64,000 nucleotides of DNA from Lachnospiraceae bacterium (GCA_018365895.1 JAGZJD010000005.1:3678-67677); one strand, 5' to 3'; positions 51,812-61,391 are shown, counted from the first letter of the stretch. The notes: generated by a model from the sequence alone, not told the origin. Program-made: numbers and translations.

Positions 51812-53887
51812 ATGAATAAAGAGGCACTTTATAGTGACGGAACAGGCAATTATATAAACCCGGCAGAGCCACAGGCGGATGAGATATTAACCATCCGCTT
51901 TCGTACTGCTAAAAATGATGCAGACGAAGTGTGGCTTGTGACAGAAAAAAGCCAATATCCGATGCACAAAGAAGTAAGCCGGGGACTTTTTGATTATTAT
52001 ACAATTAATTATCAGCTTGGAAAAGAACGCTTTCGTTATTGCTTTGAGATTAAGAGCGGTGCTGAACATATTTATTATCATCAGTGTGGTCCTTCCGATA
52101 AGATTATTGATGATTATTACTTTATGGTGGCGCCGGGCTTTTCTACACCGGAGTGGGCGAAAGGCGCTGTCATGTATCAGATCTATGTGGATCGTTTTTG
52201 TAATGGAACGCCGGATAATGATGTAGAAACTGGAGAATACATGTATCTGGGGGACAAGAGCATACGGGTAACAGACTGGTATCAGTACCCTGCCAGCATG
52301 GATGTAAGAGAATTTTACGGAGGCGACCTTCAGGGGGTAAGAGAGAAATTAGACTATCTTCAAGGGCTTGGAGTAGAGGTCATTTATTTCAATCCGATTT
52401 TTGTGTCACCGTCGAATCACAAATATGATACACAGGATTATGACTATGTAGATCCGCATATTGCCGTCATTAAAAATGATGGTGGGAATCTGCTGCAGGG
52501 GTGGGAAGGGAATAACCGATCTGCTGAAAAATATCGTGTAAGAACAACAGATCGGGAGAATCTGGAAGCCAGTAACGAATACCTTGCAGAACTGATTCAG
52601 GAAGTCCACAAAAGAGGAATGAAAATAATTCTGGATGGAGTCTTTAATCACTGTGGCTCTTTTAACAAATGGATGGATCGGGAATATATTTATCATAACG
52701 TAGAAGGTTATGAGCCGGGTGCGTATATTTCTTCCAAAAGCCCATATAGAAATTACTTTAACTTTTATAGCAGAGAAGCTGAAAACTGGCCGGACAATGA
52801 CAATTATGAAGGCTGGTGGGGCCACAACACACTTCCGAAATTAAACTATGAGCAGTCACAGGAATTGGAAGATTATATTATCAATGTCGGAAGAAAATGG
52901 GTGTCAGAACCGTTTTGTGCGGATGGCTGGCGTCTTGATGTGGCAGCAGATCTCGGTAAAACAAATGATTATAATCATGAATTTTGGAAAAAGTTTCGAA
53001 AAGCAGTCAAAGAAGCGAATCCGGAAGCGATCATTCTGGCGGAACATTACGGTGATCCCCAGGAATGGCTTCAGGGAGATGAGTGGGATACTGTTATGAA
53101 TTATGATGCCTTCATGGAACCGGTAACGTGGTTTCTTACCGGAATGGAGAAACATAGCGATGAGTTCCGTCCGGATCTTTTAAATAATTCAGATAACTTT
53201 GTCAATACAATGAGACATCATATGAGCAGTATGATGGTACCTTCTTTGATGGTAGCAATGAATCAGCTTTCCAATCATGATCATTCAAGATTTTTGACAA
53301 GAACGAATCACTGGGTGGGGCGTGTACAGAATCTTGGACCGGAAGCGGCAAACCAGAATATTAATCCGGCAGTTATGCGGGAAGCAGTTGTTATGCAGAT
53401 GACCTGGATTGGAGCGCCGACTCTTTATTACGGAGACGAAGCCGGGCTTTGCGGTTTTACAGATCCGGATAACCGAAGAACATATCCATGGGGACGGGAA
53501 GATAAGCTGATGTTGGATTTCCACCGGGAAATGATCTGGATTCATAAGAATTATCCTGCTCTTACGAGAGGCTCTCTGCAAATATTGACATGGAATGAAC
53601 ATATTTTGTCATATGCCAGATTCCTGGAAGAGGAACAGATTGTAGTTGTTATCAACAATAGCAAAAAACTTCAGGAAGTAACCATTCCTGTCTGGCGGGC
53701 AGAGGTTCCGGAAAAAGGGAAAATGTACCGCTTGATGTATACTTATGATAGAAGCTATACTACTGAGTATGAGGAATATCTTGTGGAAGACGGAGAAGTT
53801 GTGCTGATTATGGGAAGATATTCGGCTGCTGTACTGAAGACAAAACAGCAGACAGAAGAAATGTTTGCGATTGGAGAAGATTTATAG
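51812..53887 (+). CDS. GH13 alpha-glycosidase (neopullulanase / cyclomaltodextrinase-like)
   Basis: The 691-residue enzyme has an N-terminal beta domain (about 1-105), then a GH13 barrel: AVMYQIYVDRFCNG, conserved region I DGVFNHCG, region II DGWRLDVAADLG with nucleophile Asp, region III ILAEHYGDPQEW with acid Glu, and region IV LSNHDHSRFL. FYGGDLQGVREKLDYLQGLG is typical of neopullulanase-type enzymes. No signal peptide is seen, so it is probably cytosolic and cuts maltodextrins after uptake. It lies 3 bp after ftsH and likely shares its transcript. Confidence 0.9.
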   Translation: MNKEALYSDGTGNYINPAEPQADEILTIRFRTAKNDADEVWLVTEKSQYPMHKEVSRGLFDYYTINYQLGKERFRYCFEIKSGAEHIYYHQCGPSDKIIDDYYFMVAPGFSTPEWAKGAVMYQIYVDRFCNGTPDNDVETGEYMYLGDKSIRVTDWYQYPASMDVREFYGGDLQGVREKLDYLQGLGVEVIYFNPIFVSPSNHKYDTQDYDYVDPHIAVIKNDGGNLLQGWEGNNRSAEKYRVRTTDRENLEASNEYLAELIQEVHKRGMKIILDGVFNHCGSFNKWMDREYIYHNVEGYEPGAYISSKSPYRNYFNFYSREAENWPDNDNYEGWWGHNTLPKLNYEQSQELEDYIINVGRKWVSEPFCADGWRLDVAADLGKTNDYNHEFWKKFRKAVKEANPEAIILAEHYGDPQEWLQGDEWDTVMNYDAFMEPVTWFLTGMEKHSDEFRPDLLNNSDNFVNTMRHHMSSMMVPSLMVAMNQLSNHDHSRFLTRTNHWVGRVQNLGPEAANQNINPAVMREAVVMQMTWIGAPTLYYGDEAGLCGFTDPDNRRTYPWGREDKLMLDFHREMIWIHKNYPALTRGSLQILTWNEHILSYARFLEEEQIVVVINNSKKLQEVTIPVWRAEVPEKGKMYRLMYTYDRSYTTEYEEYLVEDGEVVLIMGRYSAAVLKTKQQTEEMFAIGEDL

Positions 53888-53895
53888 AGAATAAA

Positions 53896-54621
53896 ATGAA
53901 AATGAATAAATATATTGATATGCATTGCCACATTTTACCGGGAGTTGATGACGGTGCAAAGCATCTAAAAGATACGAAAGAAATGTTAGAAATCGCTTAT
54001 CAAGAAGGAATCCGTGCAATTGTAGCGACGCCCCATCACCACGATCGTCGTGGAAAAGCGTCAATACAACAATTGAATTGTCAGCTTCAGAAAGTGAAAG
54101 AACTGATTCAAGAGATGAATATGAATATGAAAGTTTATCCCGGAATGGAAGTATTTTTCGTTCAGGAGATTCTGGATGAGCTTGATCAGGGCATAATTGC
54201 AACGATTGGAAAATCAAGATATATCTTAATTGAATTTTCACCGGAGGCTCCATTTTCTTATATTCAAAGAGCGGTCCAGGAAGTTCAGATGAAAGGTTAC
54301 CGGGTGATTATAGCGCATGTGGAGCGTTATTCATGTCTGACAAAAAATATTGATAAAATCCGTTCTCTTGTAGAAATGGGAGCGTATATTCAAGTAAATG
54401 CATCCAGTATTATTGGAGGATTTACGATAAAACATTTTATGAAATCTATAATGAAAGAGCATCTTGTGCATTTGGTAGGTACAGATGCACATGACCCAAA
54501 CCATCGAAGTCCATTAATGAGAAAAGCAGCAATATATGTTGAAAGAAAGCACGGCCATGCTTATATGGAACAGATTTTCTGGAGGAATGGTGTTGCAGTT
54601 CTTAGAAATGAAAAAATATAA
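53896..54621 (+). CDS. CpsB/YwqE-type tyrosine-protein phosphatase (PHP fold)
   Basis: The 241-residue protein of the PHP family has metal-binding motifs YIDMHCHILPGVDDGA near the N terminus, TPHHHDRRGKA, YPGMEVFF, and IAHVERYSCL and GTDAHDPNHRSP near the C terminus. CpsB proteins dephosphorylate the tyrosine kinase (CpsD) that controls capsule or exopolysaccharide export. No kinase is encoded here. It follows the GH13 gene by 8 bp and precedes an LCP gene, forming an envelope-polymer pair. Confidence 0.9.
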   Translation: MKMNKYIDMHCHILPGVDDGAKHLKDTKEMLEIAYQEGIRAIVATPHHHDRRGKASIQQLNCQLQKVKELIQEMNMNMKVYPGMEVFFVQEILDELDQGIIATIGKSRYILIEFSPEAPFSYIQRAVQEVQMKGYRVIIAHVERYSCLTKNIDKIRSLVEMGAYIQVNASSIIGGFTIKHFMKSIMKEHLVHLVGTDAHDPNHRSPLMRKAAIYVERKHGHAYMEQIFWRNGVAVLRNEKI

Positions 54622-54671
54622 ATTCAGATGACAAAAGGAAACAATTGTACAGTTAAGAAAGAAGGAAATGT

Positions 54672-56117
54672 ATGGGAAAACATACAGCAGGAAAACTAGT
54701 CTGCATTATTCAGCTAATTTGCAGCTTGACATTGTTTGGTGTGATGTGGACAAGCGGAATGGTTCCAATGAAATATCTTGCAGTGGCGGGAGCAATACTT
54801 CTTGTATTGCTGGCAATTACATTTGGGTTACAATTTGTAAAAAATAAAGCATATATCGCTGGAATTGTTATTAGCGTTATCATGAGCTTGCTGTCGGTAG
54901 TTTTAATATTTGCTTTGCTTAAAACGGATAATATGATGAGAGAAGTAGGCGGGGCGGAATACAAAACAGATAATATGATTGTTGTAGTAAAAAAAGACAA
55001 TGCCACAGCAGAATTAAAAGATGCAAAACAGTATCGGTTTGGAAAGCAAACAGCAGTAGATTCTGATAATACCGCATTGATGATTCAGAAAATCAATAAG
55101 ATTGTAGGAACAGAAATTGAAGTAACAGAATATGCAACGGTGAAAGAGCTTGGACAGGCATTGTTGAACGGAGAAATAGAAGCTGCCATCTATAATCAAG
55201 CGTTTGACGGATTGCTGGATGAATTGCTTGAAGGGTATGGAAAGAAAGTAAAGGTACTTTATCAGTATGGAATTGATACCAAACTTCCAAAAGAGGAAAA
55301 GAAGACAGAGCAGAAAAGCTCTATTCCACTTGGACGCGAATCATTTAGCCTGTATATTAGTGGAATTGATGTATCTGGACCGGTTACAACGACAAGTCGA
55401 AGTGATGTGAATATTATTGTGACAGTGAATACAAAAACAAAACAGATTTTGCTGACGACAACACCTCGCGATTATTATGTAACGATTCCGAATATTTCCG
55501 GAGAGCAGAGAGATAAATTGACGCATGCAGGAATCTATGGAGTAGATGCATCAATAACTACTTTAGAAAATATTTATGGAATTGATATTAGCTATTATAC
55601 GAAAGTGAATTTTACATCATTGATTAAAATTGTTGATATTCTCGGCGGTGTGGATGTGAATTCAGAATATGCATTTAGTGCGGGTGGATACACCTTTAAT
55701 GAAGGATTAAATCATCTAAATGGAGATGCGGCACTGGCATTTTCGCGTGAGCGGCATAGCTTCGAATCCGGAGATAACCAAAGAGGAAGGAATCAGGAGG
55801 CGGTTTTGACAGCAATCATTAAAAAAGCAATGTCTCCTGTAATTTTGAAAAATGCAAATCAGCTTTTGACAGAAATTAGCGATAGCATCGAGACAAATAT
55901 GACGCCAAAAGAAATGGCACAACTGATCCAGATGCAGTTAAATGACGGTGCAGAGTGGAACATTGTATCAACAAATGCTGTTGGTCAGGGAGGCAAAGAA
56001 GCCTGCTTCTCGTCAGGGGCACAGTTGTTATATGTAATGTGGCCGGATGAGACATCAGTAACCGCTATTAAAGAGAAAATGCAACAAGTCATTAACGGAA
56101 AAATCATTACAGAATAA
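54672..56117 (+). CDS. LytR-CpsA-Psr (LCP) family protein
   Basis: The 481-residue protein has three N-terminal membrane helices (IIQLICSLTLFGVMW, YLAVAGAILLVLLAITFGL, GIVISVIMSLLSVVLIF), an accessory periplasmic-binding-like segment (about 90-215) and the LCP domain with SGIDVSGPVTTTSRSDVNII, TTTPRDYYVTIP, KLTHAGIYG and AFSRERHSFESGDNQRGR. LCP enzymes transfer undecaprenyl-linked polymers such as capsule or teichoic acid to peptidoglycan. The preceding phosphatase gene suggests capsule. AAGGAAATGT is before the start. A terminator follows. Confidence 0.92.
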   Translation: MGKHTAGKLVCIIQLICSLTLFGVMWTSGMVPMKYLAVAGAILLVLLAITFGLQFVKNKAYIAGIVISVIMSLLSVVLIFALLKTDNMMREVGGAEYKTDNMIVVVKKDNATAELKDAKQYRFGKQTAVDSDNTALMIQKINKIVGTEIEVTEYATVKELGQALLNGEIEAAIYNQAFDGLLDELLEGYGKKVKVLYQYGIDTKLPKEEKKTEQKSSIPLGRESFSLYISGIDVSGPVTTTSRSDVNIIVTVNTKTKQILLTTTPRDYYVTIPNISGEQRDKLTHAGIYGVDASITTLENIYGIDISYYTKVNFTSLIKIVDILGGVDVNSEYAFSAGGYTFNEGLNHLNGDAALAFSRERHSFESGDNQRGRNQEAVLTAIIKKAMSPVILKNANQLLTEISDSIETNMTPKEMAQLIQMQLNDGAEWNIVSTNAVGQGGKEACFSSGAQLLYVMWPDETSVTAIKEKMQQVINGKIITE

Positions 56118-56126
56118 AAAGAGAAA

Positions 56127-56164
56127 GACTAGCCAGCGAAAAATTGCCGGTTGGTCTTTTTTTC
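56127..56164 (+). terminator. Terminator after the LCP gene
   Basis: GACTAGCCAGC (56127-56137) pairs with GCCGGTTGGTC, including two G:U pairs and one mismatch, followed by TTTTTTTC. Confidence 0.7.
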
Positions 56165-56181
56165 AAAAATGAATATATCTC

Positions 56182-56210
56182 TTGACATTTCGCTGGATAT
56201 CATATATAGT
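56182..56210 (+). promoter_or_regulatory. Promoter of the HMA / P1B ATPase genes
   Basis: TTGACA (56182-56187), 17-bp spacer, TATAGT (56205-56210). Confidence 0.65.
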
Positions 56211-56223
56211 AAAGCCATAAAGA

Positions 56224-56246
56224 TTAAACGATTGCTTAATTGTTAA
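56224..56246 (+). promoter_or_regulatory. Candidate ArsR/SmtB-type operator
   Basis: TTAAACGATTGCTTAATTG followed by TTAA lies just after the start point. It contains ATTAA...TTAAT arms with an 8-base centre and TTAA ends. An ArsR protein is encoded at 61026; the link is inferred. Confidence 0.35.
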
Positions 56247-56280
56247 AACAAAAAGTGTGGAAGAAAAAGGAGAAGATATC

Positions 56281-56499
56281 ATGAAAAAAACTTACAACAT
56301 TGAAGTAGACTGCGCAAACTGTGCAAATCTGATGGAGGCAGCTACAAAGAAGACAGCCGGAGTTGCTGATGCGACAGTAAATTTCATGACACAGAAAATG
56401 ATTGTTGAGTTCGAAGAAGGAGCAGAGCCGAAAGCAGTTATGAAAGAAGTTCTGAAAGCTTGCAAAAAAGTTGAATCTGATTGTGAAATTGAATTCTAA
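56281..56499 (+). CDS. Heavy-metal-associated (HMA) domain protein
   Basis: The 72-residue single-domain protein reads KKTYNIEVDCANCANLMEAA, with the metal-binding Cys-Ala-Asn-Cys at residues 11-14, and a babbab fold end (VEFEEGAEPKAVMKEVLKAC). It is a soluble metallochaperone like CopZ, but the CANCA loop and neighbour fit zinc/cadmium-type pumps whose own HMA domain has the same CxxC. The pump 124 bp downstream has no HMA domain, so this is probably its detached partner. AAAGGAG lies 8 bp upstream of the ATG. Confidence 0.9.
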   Translation: MKKTYNIEVDCANCANLMEAATKKTAGVADATVNFMTQKMIVEFEEGAEPKAVMKEVLKACKKVESDCEIEF

Positions 56500-56514
56500 G
56501 AGAAATGATAAGGA

Positions 56515-56547
56515 TGCACCCCGAATGTAATTTACAAGCGGGGTGCA
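56515..56547 (+). repeat. Hairpin between HMA and P1B ATPase genes
   Basis: TGCACCCCG (56515-56523) and CGGGGTGCA (56539-56547) with an inner TGTAA/TTACA stem. A-rich rather than T-rich sequence follows, so it may stabilise the upstream mRNA or attenuate, not simply terminate. Confidence 0.55.
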
Positions 56548-56622
56548 AAAATATGATAAAAATAAGAAGAATCCGACAAATAGATTTCAGAGAAATATGA
56601 GATAAAAGGAGGGCATGCCGTT

Positions 56623-58509
56623 ATGAATAAGAAACAGAAAAAGATGCTGGTTCGCATTATCATAGCGAGTGTTATGGTGATTTTGCTGAATATCGTTCCG
56701 GTGAAGGGACTGTTTCAGTTGTTGTTGTATTTGGCAGCATATCTGGTAATCGGATATGATATTTTGAAAAAAGCCGGAAAGGGAATTGTAAACCGGAGAG
56801 TATTCGATGAGAACTTCCTTATGGCAATTGCTACTGTTGGCGCATTTGTATTGGCAATTTATTCTGGCAGCGGAGATTATAATGAAGCGATTGCCGTTAT
56901 GCTCTTCTACCAGATTGGAGAGTTATTCCAGAGCTATGCCGTAGGAAAGAGCCGTAAGAATATCAGTGCGCTAATGGATATCCGGCCGGATTATGCAAAT
57001 GTAGAAAGAGATGGGAAACTTGAGCAGGTAGACCCGGATGAAGTTATGGTAGACAGCGTAATTATTGTTCAGCCGGGTGAAAAAGTTCCGATTGACGGTA
57101 TTGTATTAGAAGGCGCTTCAAGCTTAAATACGAGTGCGCTGACGGGAGAAAGTCTTCCAAGAGACGTGAAGTCAGGTGACGAAATTATTAGTGGATGCAT
57201 TAATATGACAGGTGTACTGAAAATCCGTACGACAAGAGAGTTTGGAGAATCTACAGTTTCTAAGATTCTGGAACTTGTTGAGAATTCCAGTTCCCGCAAG
57301 TCAAAGTCCGAAAATTTTATTTCCAAATTTGCGAGAGTGTATACACCGGCGGTCTGTTATGGAGCGCTTGTATTGGCAGTCATTCCTCCTTTAGTACAGA
57401 TGCTCTTCCTTGGCGGAGCAGCACAGTGGAGTGATTGGATTTACCGTGCGCTTACGTTCTTAGTAATTAGCTGCCCTTGCGCTCTTGTTATCAGTATTCC
57501 TCTAAGTTTTTTTGCAGGAATCGGCGGCGCCAGCAAGGAAGGTGTTTTGATCAAAGGATCAAACTATATGGAGACATTGTCTCAGGCTGACTGTGTTGTA
57601 TTTGATAAGACAGGAACATTAACACAGGGAGTATTTGAAGTAAGCGGTATTCATCACAATAAGATGGAAGATGAGAAACTGTTAGAATATGCGGCTCTGG
57701 CAGAATGTGCTTCCTCTCATCCGATCAGCAAAAGTATTCAGCGGGCTTACGGAAAAGAGATTGACAGAAACCGTGTAACGGATGTCAGTGAAGTAAGCGG
57801 TCATGGAATTATTGCAAAGGTGGACGGTAATGAAGTGGCTGCAGGAAATAATAAATTAATGGATCAGCTTGGCATTGGTTATAAAGACTGCCATAAGGTC
57901 GGAACAATTATTCATATGGCAATCAATGGAGAATATGCAGGTCACATTGTAATTTCTGATGTGATAAAACCACACGCAAAAGAAGCGCTGGCAGAATTGA
58001 AAAAAGCCGGTGTGAAGAAGACGGTTATGTTGACCGGGGATGCAAAACGGGTAGCAGAAGAAGTTGCAGGAAGTCTTGGAATTGATGAAATGTACAGTGA
58101 ATTGCTTCCGGGGGATAAAGTAACAAAGGTAGAAGAGCTTCTCGCTGCAAAATCCGGCAAAGAGAAACTGGCATTTGTCGGAGACGGTATCAATGATGCA
58201 CCTGTTCTGACAAGGGCAGATATCGGAATTGCCATGGGAGCTATGGGATCTGATGCGGCTATTGAAGCGGCAGATGTTGTCTTGATGGACGATGATCCGA
58301 TGAAGATTTCAAAAGCGATTAAGATTTCACGTAAATGTCTTGGAATCGTATACCAGAATATTGCTTTTGCACTTATTATCAAATTTGCATGTCTTGGACT
58401 TGGAGCTATCGGCATTGCAAATATGTGGTTTGCTATCTTTGCGGATGTCGGTGTTATGGTTATTGCAGTTTTGAATGCAATTCGCGCTTTAAGGGTGCAT
58501 TCTCTGTAA
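56623..58509 (+). CDS. P1B-type heavy-metal ATPase (CPC motif, Zn/Cd/Pb type)
   Basis: The 628-residue pump starts directly with membrane helices and lacks an N-terminal HMA domain. Key sites: actuator TGES (ALTGESLPRD), metal motif Cys284-Pro-Cys286 in SCPCALVISIP, phosphorylated Asp328 in DKTGTLT, the SHPISK His-Pro motif, MLTGDAKR and GDGINDAPVLTRADIGIAMG. The last helix carries Lys and Asp typical of the ZntA/CadA (P1B-2) group (IIKFACLGLGAIG, FADVGVMVIAVLNAIRAL). It exports Zn, Cd or Pb. The separate HMA gene upstream and the ArsR gene nearby complete a metal-resistance set. Confidence 0.92.
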   Translation: MNKKQKKMLVRIIIASVMVILLNIVPVKGLFQLLLYLAAYLVIGYDILKKAGKGIVNRRVFDENFLMAIATVGAFVLAIYSGSGDYNEAIAVMLFYQIGELFQSYAVGKSRKNISALMDIRPDYANVERDGKLEQVDPDEVMVDSVIIVQPGEKVPIDGIVLEGASSLNTSALTGESLPRDVKSGDEIISGCINMTGVLKIRTTREFGESTVSKILELVENSSSRKSKSENFISKFARVYTPAVCYGALVLAVIPPLVQMLFLGGAAQWSDWIYRALTFLVISCPCALVISIPLSFFAGIGGASKEGVLIKGSNYMETLSQADCVVFDKTGTLTQGVFEVSGIHHNKMEDEKLLEYAALAECASSHPISKSIQRAYGKEIDRNRVTDVSEVSGHGIIAKVDGNEVAAGNNKLMDQLGIGYKDCHKVGTIIHMAINGEYAGHIVISDVIKPHAKEALAELKKAGVKKTVMLTGDAKRVAEEVAGSLGIDEMYSELLPGDKVTKVEELLAAKSGKEKLAFVGDGINDAPVLTRADIGIAMGAMGSDAAIEAADVVLMDDDPMKISKAIKISRKCLGIVYQNIAFALIIKFACLGLGAIGIANMWFAIFADVGVMVIAVLNAIRALRVHSL

Positions 58510-58606
58510 AAGTATGTTATAATAATTGAGTAAAAATTCTGTTCGATGAAGACGTAGAGATTTGTCGGCAGGAAGAGAAAGAAAATGAACGTAAAATGAA
58601 TGCAAT

Positions 58607-58643
58607 AAGAGACGCAGCGGCGAAAATGCCGTTGCTGTCTTTT
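58607..58643 (+). terminator. Hairpin after the P1B ATPase gene
   Basis: AGACGCAGCGGC and GCCGTTGCTGTCT pair with one bulge and a G:U, followed by TTTAG. It is a probable weak terminator about 100 bp after the ATPase stop, before feoB. Confidence 0.45.
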
Positions 58644-58653
58644 AGTTCATAGG

Positions 58654-58667
58654 TTAGACAGAACTAA
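58654..58667 (+). promoter_or_regulatory. Candidate iron-responsive operator of feoB
   Basis: TTAGACAGAACTAA, the same TTAG-N6-CTAA architecture as at 6896 and 6968, lies 16 bp before the feoB start codon. TATAAT at 58518-58523 may be the -10 of the transcript. Confidence 0.45.
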
Positions 58668-58683
58668 TAAGGAGAGCGATACA

Positions 58684-61029
58684 ATGAATTTAAGCGAATT
58701 GCAGATTGGCAGTACGGCAACGATACTGTCTGTTGGCGGTGATGGGGCGTTACGTCAACACTTTCTTGATATGGGGTTAATTCAAGGAACAGAAGTTACG
58801 GTGATTAAGTATGCACCTATGGGAGATCCAATTGAGCTGCGGATCCATGGTTATGAACTGACAATCCGTTTGGACGATGCGAAGAACATTGAGATCAGTG
58901 CAGCGCATGAGCCAAAGAAAGGAAATACACAGCCGCGGCCAAAAAAGGCATCGCGGCAGGAAAGTCATCATCCGGGATATGGAGAAGGCGGCAAGTTCCA
59001 TAATCGAAAGGAAGAACAGCCGCTTCCGGAAAGTGAGACGCTAACGTTTGCGCTTGTGGGCAATCAAAACTGTGGAAAGACAACATTATTCAACCAACTG
59101 ACAGGATCGAAACAACATGTGGGAAATTTCCCGGGAGTTACCGTAGATAGAAAAGACGGGGTAATTAAAGGATATAATAATACGTTAATTACCGATCTGC
59201 CTGGAATCTACTCCATGTCTCCGTATAGCAGTGAAGAAATTGTAACGAGAGAATTCGTAATCCAGGAGAAACCGAAAGGCATCATCAATATTGTAGATGC
59301 GACAAATATTGAGAGAAATCTTTATCTGACAATGCAGCTTCTGGAGCTTGGAATTCCGATGGTAGTGGCGCTAAATATGATGGATGAGCTTTTGCTCAAT
59401 GACGGATCTGTTCTTGTTAATGAAATGGAAGAAGCACTCGGAGTTCCGGTAATTCCGATTTCAGCAGCAAAAGGAGAAGGGATCGAAGAGTTGGTGCGTC
59501 ACGCAGTCCATGTTGCTAAATATCAGGAACGACCGCAGGAAATTGATTTTTGCAAGAAAGACGAAGGAATTCACCGTGGAATCCATGCGGTCATGCATTT
59601 GATTGAAGACCATGCACAGCAGGAAGAAATTCCAATCCGATTTGCGGCGAGCAAAATGATGGAGGGCGATGATCAGCTTGCGGAACAGTTAAAGCTTACG
59701 GAAAACGAAAAAAGGCTTTTGGAGGATATTGCGAAGCAGACAGAAGAGGAGACCGGGATGGATCGCTCGGCAGCAGTAGCTCAGATGCGCTTCGACTATA
59801 TTGAGACCGTATGCAGTAAGACGGTTATTAAACCAAAAGAAAGCAGAGAGCGTATTCGAAGCCGAAGGATCGACCGGCTTCTTACTGGCAAATATACAGG
59901 AATTCCGGCATTTGTGGCAATTATGGGGCTTGTATTCTGGCTGACATTTAATGTCATTGGAGCATTTTTGCAGGGGTTGCTTGAAAGCGGGATTGAATCT
60001 TTAACAGCATTGGCAGATCAGGCAATGGCGGCAGCAAATGTCAGTTCAGTGATTCGTTCCCTTGTGATTGACGGTATTTTTAATGGGGTTGGTGGCGTGT
60101 TAAGCTTCCTGCCGATTATTGTGACACTGTTTTTCTTCCTGTCTCTGTTAGAAGACAGTGGGTATATGGCAAGAGTTGCCTTTATTATGGATAAGCTTCT
60201 TCGTAAGCTTGGTCTTTCAGGAAGAAGTATTGTGCCGATGCTTATTGGATTTGGATGTACGGTTCCGGGAGTTATGGCAAGTCGTACACTGCCGTCTGAG
60301 CGTGACCGCAAGATGACGATTCTTTTGACACCGTTTATGAGCTGTACGGCAAAGCTTCCGATCTATGCATTTTTTACAGCAGCATTTTTCCCGAAACACG
60401 GTGCGCTTGTGATGATCGGGCTGTATGTATTTGGAATTGTAATGGGAATTTTGATGGCATTGATCTTTAAGAAAACAGCATTTAAAGGAGAAGCAGTACC
60501 GTTCGTTATGGAGCTTCCGAACTATCGTATGCCAGGAGCGAAGAACGTGCTTCATCTGCTTTGGGATAAGGCGAAGGATTTCCTTCAGAGAGCTTTTACG
60601 GTAATCTTTCTTGCCACAATCGTAATCTGGTTCCTTCAGAACTTTGATACAGGACTTAATATGGTTTCCGATTCCCATGATAGTATGCTGGCTCTTGCAG
60701 CAGGCGTTCTTGCGCCGGTATTTATTCCGGTTGGCTTTGGAGACTGGAGAATTGTGACAGCGCTCATCTCAGGGTTCATGGCGAAAGAGAGTGTTGTATC
60801 TTCTCTTACAGTATTATTCGGCAGTACAGCTGCTTTGCAGAGCTCTCTTACACTTCCAGGTGCAGGAGCGCTGCTTGTGTTCTGCCTGCTTTATACGCCT
60901 TGTGTGGCAGCCATTGCATCGGTGAAGCGAGAACTCGGCGGAAAATGGGCTGTCGCTATGGTGATAGGGCAGTGTGTGATTGCATGGATTGCATCCTTTG
61001 CAGTATATCATATTGCGCTACTGTTTTAA
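58684..61029 (+). CDS. feoB: FeoA-FeoB fusion, ferrous iron transporter
   Basis: The 781-residue protein imports Fe(II). Residues 1-75 are a FeoA SH3-like domain (LGEL-like start, LDMGLIQGTEVTVIKYAPMG), joined by a charged linker (76-118) to the FeoB G domain: G1 GNQNCGKT (126-133), DLPGIYSMSPYS (G3) and NMMDE (G4). The membrane part has two Gate repeats (GIPAFVAIMGLVFWLTFNV, VPMLIGFGCTVPGVMASRTL and SCTAKLPIYAFF; later FMAKESVVSSLTVLFG). FeoA fusion is seen in some Clostridia. The transcript probably starts with a TTAG-N6-CTAA operator. The stop overlaps the convergent arsR stop by 4 bp. Confidence 0.95.
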   Translation: MNLSELQIGSTATILSVGGDGALRQHFLDMGLIQGTEVTVIKYAPMGDPIELRIHGYELTIRLDDAKNIEISAAHEPKKGNTQPRPKKASRQESHHPGYGEGGKFHNRKEEQPLPESETLTFALVGNQNCGKTTLFNQLTGSKQHVGNFPGVTVDRKDGVIKGYNNTLITDLPGIYSMSPYSSEEIVTREFVIQEKPKGIINIVDATNIERNLYLTMQLLELGIPMVVALNMMDELLLNDGSVLVNEMEEALGVPVIPISAAKGEGIEELVRHAVHVAKYQERPQEIDFCKKDEGIHRGIHAVMHLIEDHAQQEEIPIRFAASKMMEGDDQLAEQLKLTENEKRLLEDIAKQTEEETGMDRSAAVAQMRFDYIETVCSKTVIKPKESRERIRSRRIDRLLTGKYTGIPAFVAIMGLVFWLTFNVIGAFLQGLLESGIESLTALADQAMAAANVSSVIRSLVIDGIFNGVGGVLSFLPIIVTLFFFLSLLEDSGYMARVAFIMDKLLRKLGLSGRSIVPMLIGFGCTVPGVMASRTLPSERDRKMTILLTPFMSCTAKLPIYAFFTAAFFPKHGALVMIGLYVFGIVMGILMALIFKKTAFKGEAVPFVMELPNYRMPGAKNVLHLLWDKAKDFLQRAFTVIFLATIVIWFLQNFDTGLNMVSDSHDSMLALAAGVLAPVFIPVGFGDWRIVTALISGFMAKESVVSSLTVLFGSTAALQSSLTLPGAGALLVFCLLYTPCVAAIASVKRELGGKWAVAMVIGQCVIAWIASFAVYHIALLF

Positions 61030-61391
61030 TGAGTTCCGATGCAGGAAATCTCCATCATCTGTTCAATCATCCGGTGAAGTGACTGTGCTTTCTCAGACTG
61101 ACTGGCGCGGTAGTAAGTTTCTTTACCTTCCCGTCTTGATTCAATGAGACCACTTGTACGTAAAAGGCGAAGATGATGGGCAACTGCCGGACTGCTCATC
61201 TCCATCATGGCAGAAATGTTGATGACACATTCTTCGCAGTGGCATAAGATCCAGAAAATCCGCACACGGGTTGGATCGCTTAACTGTTTGAAGACAGAAG
61301 CGACTGTCTGGAAATCATTGATATCCGGAATATGTGTGAGAAGTTCGTCCATAGACTCTCCGTGATGATGCGGTAATGTATTGTGTTCCAT
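61026..61391 (-). CDS. ArsR/SmtB family metal-sensing repressor
   Basis: The 121-residue winged-helix protein has FKQLSDPTRVRIFWILCHCEEC, with Cys-His-Cys-x-x-Cys in the alpha-3 position where CadC/ArsR sensors hold their ELCVC metal site, and SSPAVAHHLRLLRTSGLIES as recognition helix. His-rich N terminus (HNTLPHHHGE) and HRMIEQMMEISCIGTH may add ligands. In the metal-free state such proteins repress; metal releases them. The likely target is the HMA/P1B promoter at 56182-56246 or its own. GGAGGAACT lies before the ATG. Confidence 0.92.
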   Translation of the reverse strand: MEHNTLPHHHGESMDELLTHIPDINDFQTVASVFKQLSDPTRVRIFWILCHCEECVINISAMMEMSSPAVAHHLRLLRTSGLIESRREGKETYYRASQSEKAQSLHRMIEQMMEISCIGTH

